Positions 59,601 through 64,000 of a DNA stretch of 64,000 nucleotides are shown piece by piece (position 1 is the stretch's first letter; every line of letters begins with the position of its first letter). The notes under the pieces are model-generated. The model was not told the DNA's origin, searched no databases, and saw only the letters and a list, made by a program, of their open reading frames with translations. Source of the DNA: Echinococcus granulosus (lineage: Eukaryota; Platyhelminthes; Cestoda; Cyclophyllidea; Taeniidae); the NCBI RefSeq assembly GCF_000524195.1, contig NW_020170453.1, positions 146,300 through 210,299 of the forward strand, in the 5' to 3' direction. Both the position numbers and the translations under genes were made by a program.

Positions 59601-61330
59601 ATTCCGTGCAACATTCACACAACCCTAATGAAACCGCTTTCGAAGTAATTTGCTACCTTTGAAGACGCTATGAAATGTCATAATTGAATAGACCATCACT
59701 TATTCATGTACAACCGGAGCAATAGTACAGTGCACAAATATAAAGCCTCGCTTACTCCTCGTTTTTCACGCCATTGACCTTGACCCTAAATTGAAAATTG
59801 AAAGGTGATCATAAGCAGCTCCCGAATGACACGTTTTAGTCTTACCATAAGGAAATTTCTGTTTTGACAATTTTTGACCGTCAAATGCTAAATACTTGAG
59901 AAGTAGGGGGTTAAAGCTTGACATCACACCGTTACTAGAGGTCATTTTGAATAGATTTTAACATCTGCTTTCTCTTGAATACTTCCAGATGCTTTTTTTG
60001 TCAAAGCAATGAACTAAGTTTAAATTCAGGCAATAGAGGTGATTGTATCTGTGTTGCCATGATCCCCTTTCTACCCTGCTGCTTCGATCCGCTGTAGGTA
60101 TGGCAAGGTGTCAGTAGCATTCTGATTGGCTAATTTCCCCTGTCGAGCAGCTCGCCCGCGAAGTAGGTCAGGACCTAACCACGGGCACATCACCTAACCT
60201 CTCACGGCTTTTGTATGAGGAAAAGGGAGGGATAGAAGGGCTAAGTTCACTCCGGCTAGTCAGCCAGCACATTCTTCGCCTTAATGCAACTCTCTCTTTT
60301 TCCTCAAAGCTGTAGTTATGATTCACGATAGGAATTCCTAACTCCTGACTGCTTTTCCAAATAAACGCTTATTCACGATGTAGTCTTTAGAATTCTCCCT
60401 TCTGATTTTTCTGCAACTGTGTGAAGTTTGAAATGCGTTGTAACCAGGACAAAAAAGACGATGACTCTAAAGCAGCCTACTTGTTTACATGTACTTCGGG
60501 ACTGTTTAGCCTCTCGACGCACATAATTTCGTACACATTTTGGCTATGACTTTCCACACCGGTTAACTAGCGTTTTAGTTTTCTGGGATGGCACTTTTGT
60601 CTTTGCAAGTGGTTTACAATGGGATGGGGAATCCTCTGGTGAGTGATCACCTGAATCCAGAGCCAGCACATCTGGAGGTGAATTGCATTTCTCCGACGTT
60701 TCTCTCTCCTATGGCTGTAGATGAGGTCAGCAGGCTGCTAGGTGAAGCAGGCGCAAATTTAAAATTGTTTTCTGATAGATAGAAAAGTAAACATGAATGA
60801 GACACAACCTTTGGAGGTGGACTTATGACCCGTCTACACGCCATGATGTCAAGTCCACTCAACCGGTCTGGCCTAGTGAATAGACGAGTATCGATCTGTC
60901 CAGACAAAAGAATTGTCAGGAGTGAACTGTCTTACCTTCTCGTTCATGGTGTCGCATTGTACCTCATGAAAGATTTGGACGACTATTCCAAGTGGCAGGA
61001 CTGGCCTACCTTTCCACCAATTAGTTCCTTTCCTTCGTAATCCATCAGAGCGTCCATCCTCACCCCTCTTGCATCCTTCACATTCACCGAATCAGTATAC
61101 CCTATCTTCATCCCGGTAGTAACGGCCTCCCGCTCTGGATTTATCGTTCCTTCCTCCTATTCATCATTTATTCACCTTTTCTGATTTCGTACAGCTCGAA
61201 TCTCTTCACATTTCAGCTGGCTGCAATGCGCTCGATGCACTCATGCGAGTCGTGCAATACAACGGACAACTTTCGTCCACCACTACCCGTGGGCAAACGT
61301 CAGGTGCTTTGTTCATTCCCACTGCAGTGA
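56648..61330 (+). CDS. alpha-carbonic anhydrase
   Basis: Exons 56648-56696, 56728-57218, 57297-57411, 57906-58012 and 61217-61330 join in phase to 291 residues. The enzyme interconverts carbon dioxide and bicarbonate. The N-terminus [12 protein letters not shown] and the ARQSPINI block are typical. The zinc ligands are present in QFHCHWG (two His) and ELHLV (third His); the shuttle His is in [18 protein letters not shown] gives the gatekeeper Glu, and [16 protein letters not shown] holds the Thr pair. The last exon has [14 protein letters not shown], the conserved C-terminal signature, then stops. No signal peptide, so probably cytosolic. Odd points: Cys replaces the middle residue of HFH, and another candidate last exon (60579-60782) fits the same splice phase. 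The last intron is 3.2 kb. Confidence 0.92.
60579..60782 (+). other. candidate alternative terminal exon of the carbonic anhydrase
   Basis: Follows GTTTTAG and is open in phase 0 for 67 codons to a stop. It reads [20 protein letters not shown], faintly like the YNGEGEPLVDNxRPxPA end of carbonic anhydrases. The exon at 61217 fits the family much better, so this may be an alternative end, a decayed duplicate or coincidence. Confidence 0.35.
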
Positions 61331-62494
61331 GATGAAAGCGCGTCTTTACTTCGCCACCAATCCAACTTACTTGTCATCTCCGCCTTTTTGATCGTCTCGC
61401 CTCCTTACCCCACCCCACCTCCCCCGAGGCAAAAGATTTCTCGGTAAATTTTCTCCACGCACATACACCTCCATGCAAAATGCACAAAAAGGTGAATAAA
61501 GGGTGACTCCCGCCATCGGATTTGAATAATTTTGTCTGAAGTTGGGTGGGAAGGTATGAGATCAACTTAGGCCTCTCACCTTAGCTGTCACCACGACCAA
61601 GGGCATCCGAGTTTGGTACGTTCGGGTACTGATACGCCTATTCGCGATCAGTTAGTCAGGAGATAATAGGAGCCACAAAATTCTTCCCGTGGAAGTGTCT
61701 GGCATATTTCTTGGCAGAAGGGTCAGTGGTTACTCCATCCGCGGTAGGCATGCTTCTATGATTATTCGGATGCTATCTCTCATGCATGTCATGCCCTTGC
61801 GCCTTGGCAAATTGAAAAACCCGCGAGGAAACTTGTTGATGCATCTTGAATGTTTTGGGAAGTAAATTTCTTGGCAATTGATCGATGAGCCAACATCTGG
61901 AAGCATCATGCGGCCATCTGAATGGCGCGGCACGATAACGTAGTCCAAGGTGTAGGGACTTTATATGCAACGTCAGTCTCTCGCCAATTTTTGTTGTGCG
62001 TTATACCCTTTACCAGTGCTCTAGGCCTCTGACATTATGAAGTGTCATCAGAACCTGATGGATCAGAATTTAACTTACCCGCTTTTTCGAGACCATTTTA
62101 ATTTGGTTTCCAAGCTGCCGAAGTTTCTCGTGCACCTTGCATGGCGTTGAGTGAGGGTGCGGTGCGCGTTGCTGTTCAATATTTCTCCAGACATTCTAGG
62201 AGGTCAAGTTGGCTCATATCAAGCAGCGGTGTGATCTGTGTGCTGGCAACCAGTCAAAGGTCGAGGTTAGCCAGAACCTGTAAACAGATGCGGATGAAAT
62301 TAATGACTCACTCGGATACACATTTGGTTTCCGACATTCTCGCCTAGACAGCCATTAGGCTTGCACACACAAGTCCTACTTCTGTGCTTTCTCGGTTTTG
62401 CAGGTCAGCGAAGGCGTCCACTTTGAAGACTTTAGGTCACATGAAGTAGTCAGACGCTGTCATTCGTACTCACTCCCACATGCGTCATTTCCAG
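61331..62494. other. region with no assigned gene
   Basis: Only short frames. Around 62402-62440, after TTTGCAG, a frame VSEGVHFEDFRSHE looks protein-like but is not linked to any family. Confidence 0.35.
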
Positions 62495-62581
62495 GTCCCT
62501 GCATGAGTGCAAATGTGGTCATTTAAGGGACACTGTGAACCTCTACACCCAGAGCGTCTTGGCCTATAGTCTCTTCGAAAA
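62495..62581 (+). CDS. exon of an unassigned plus-strand gene
   Basis: Flanked by ATTTCCAG and a strong GTGAGT donor, it encodes SLHECKCGHLRDTVNLYTQS followed by VLAYSLFEK. Splice signals and composition support coding. Possible further exons are after GATTATAG near 63232 (EAFLTIECLQEQLIWWR) and after CTCCTTTAG near 63640 (ALLLGDVKCHRKRHDEMEFF to a stop at 63747), but phases were not all reconciled. Family not recognised. Confidence 0.4.
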
Positions 62582-62619
62582 GTGAGTCCTCCACCTACCT
62601 AGGTGATCAGTAGCACTAA

Positions 62620-62721
62620 ATGATGGAGAAGGAAAATCTTGGTGTGCGATTTTCGTCAAGCTGGGACTTTTGGGCTGATACCGACAAGGAAGGCTTTGTC
62701 AGCACAGCGGAAACAGTCTAA
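62620..62721 (+). other. short frame with an EF-hand-like loop
   Basis: A 33-codon ATG frame contains DTDKEGFVSTAE, which fits the 12-residue calcium-binding loop (D1, D3, G6, V8, E12) with the uncommon Glu at position 5. Three frames are open here, one of them over 110 codons, so the coding strand and frame are uncertain. Confidence 0.25.
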
Positions 62722-64000
62722 AGCACGACCAAGACCATCACAGGCACTTGCACCATTCAAATTCCCGACTTTGAATAAGCATTCAATCATAGTAGAACCT
62801 TGTTTGAATTCCCCAGTAGGAGCAGGTATCCGTGGTTTCAAAGGCAAGAATCTTCTTTCATTTTCACGTCAAGTCGAATTTAAGCACCCCTTACTACTGC
62901 CACTCGGCGTCTTGATTAACAGTGCCCGGACTGAACTGGACAGTGGTGTTAAGGCAGGTGTGCTGTCTATTACTGGGGCAGCGTGACCGACTTATTACTT
63001 GCTTTTCATTGTTGTAAATTCTGCATTCGCCGTTTGGAAGAAGAGAACTTTTAGAATCCTATGGCAGAAATCCGAAGTTGCAATTCTTTAGTAGACACCA
63101 AGTGCTCTCGCAGTCTTCGGTAAAGTCTGAATAGCTGAGTTCTAGACCTTGGTGCATTAATACCCCGCGTGAGGTGACTTCTTGGTGTTTCAACAACCTT
63201 TGAAAGGCTCGTTGCCTGAGTTGTGATTATAGGAGGCGTTTCTCACGATTGAATGTCTGCAGGAGCAACTGATATGGTGGCGAGTTGGAGACCACCGATA
63301 AGCGTCCTCGCCGTGACGGGAGGTTGTGAGTGTCCTCAAGGAATGTTGATTGATAGGTCAAGGGGGTCAATGCGCATTTTTTTCTTGCATTTTGCGTGGC
63401 ACCGTCACGACAGCATGCCATTGCAGAGTTCAAAAATTCAAAGTTCAGTCGTAAGTTGAATGTCCTCATCAAGGGATGCCTGATTGACAGTCTGCGAAAA
63501 ATAGTCACACCGTATTATCAACAATCATTTTAACAGCATCACGTGCACACACCAGTTTACCGTTCTATTTACTCACGGCGATCACTCACGGTGTCAAAAT
63601 CATGTCCTTATTCACCTCTCAGCCCTCCATTCTCCTTTAGGCGCACTGCTGCTTGGTGACGTCAAATGTCATCGAAAGCGTCATGATGAAATGGAATTTT
63701 TTGATCGCCTAGCGCTCGTGATTGGTGCCGATAATAAAAATGAGTGATGCAAATGGGATGTGAACGCGCATTACACTTTTGGTTGCACTGGCAAGCTTGC
63801 CAGCCCCAATAACCCTCCCATCAAATGGACAAATGAGAGTGTTAGGCGGGCACTGAAATGGAAAGCCAACTGGAAATGATCATAACTAGGCTTTCTGTCT
63901 TAACCAGTGGACGTGATCCATTGTGAAAAGAAGCACCAATTTTCAGGGCATGAATGGGAAAATTTAGCAATACGAAGATGTGAAAAGTGGAAGTATTTAA
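62722..64000. other. window end, no assigned gene
   Basis: Apart from the exon-like stretches near 63232 and 63640 mentioned with the 62495 exon, nothing recognisable is seen. Confidence 0.35.

Noticed and set aside
1..64000. CRISPR arrays, bacterial operons, rRNA or tRNA genes
   Set aside because: The sequence is eukaryotic with spliced genes; no short regularly spaced repeats or rRNA-like stretches were seen, and tRNAs cannot be excluded by eye but none was noticed.

Overview
The window looks like parasitic flatworm DNA, most likely a tapeworm (cestode). The signs are animal genes split by short GT-AG introns (often 60-100 bases, some up to about 2 kb), a cluster of secreted single-domain Kunitz inhibitors, tandem mu-class-like glutathione transferases, and a gene density near one per 8 kb. 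The species cannot be named from sequence alone. Two runs of 100 N (33781-33880, 47205-47304) and one isolated N (33990) mark assembly gaps.

Left part (1-13 kb): the 3' part of a WD40 gene of the EIPR1 (TSSC1) type on the plus strand runs towards a BTB-BACK-PHR gene on the minus strand. The latter can be spliced into one continuous 1011-residue frame from ten exons. Its BTB domain carries a very long inserted low-complexity segment.

Kunitz part (16-26 kb): one plus-strand gene (two exons 1.5 kb apart, lacking a canonical cysteine) is followed by a minus-strand cluster of two intact two-exon genes and a decayed copy. Shared promoter blocks and a leftover dead first exon show repeated segmental duplication.

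Middle (28-35 kb): EXOSC2 (Rrp4, RNA exosome cap) and INCENP (chromosomal passenger complex scaffold) lie head-to-tail on the plus strand. From 35 to 44 kb there is a three-copy 0.53-kb tandem repeat, a dispersed repeat family, retroelement-like scraps, and several unassigned minus-strand exon-like patches.

Right part (44-61 kb): two tandem mu-like GST genes share seven consecutive exons of identical length. The downstream copy is an ordinary 220-residue GST. The upstream copy has lost parts of the glutathione-site signature and starts with an approximately 175-residue Cys-rich and Pro/Ser-rich extension containing a duplicated motif. An alpha-carbonic anhydrase with all catalytic residues follows, with two candidate terminal exons. 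The last 2.7 kb holds coding-like exons that could not be assigned.

The genes are not one functional unit. Housekeeping genes (EIPR1, EXOSC2, INCENP) sit between lineage-expanded families typical of host-parasite interface and detoxification biology (Kunitz, GST). Exon boundaries are read from splice-site consensus and phase by eye; all assignments rest on remembered family motifs, not on searches.
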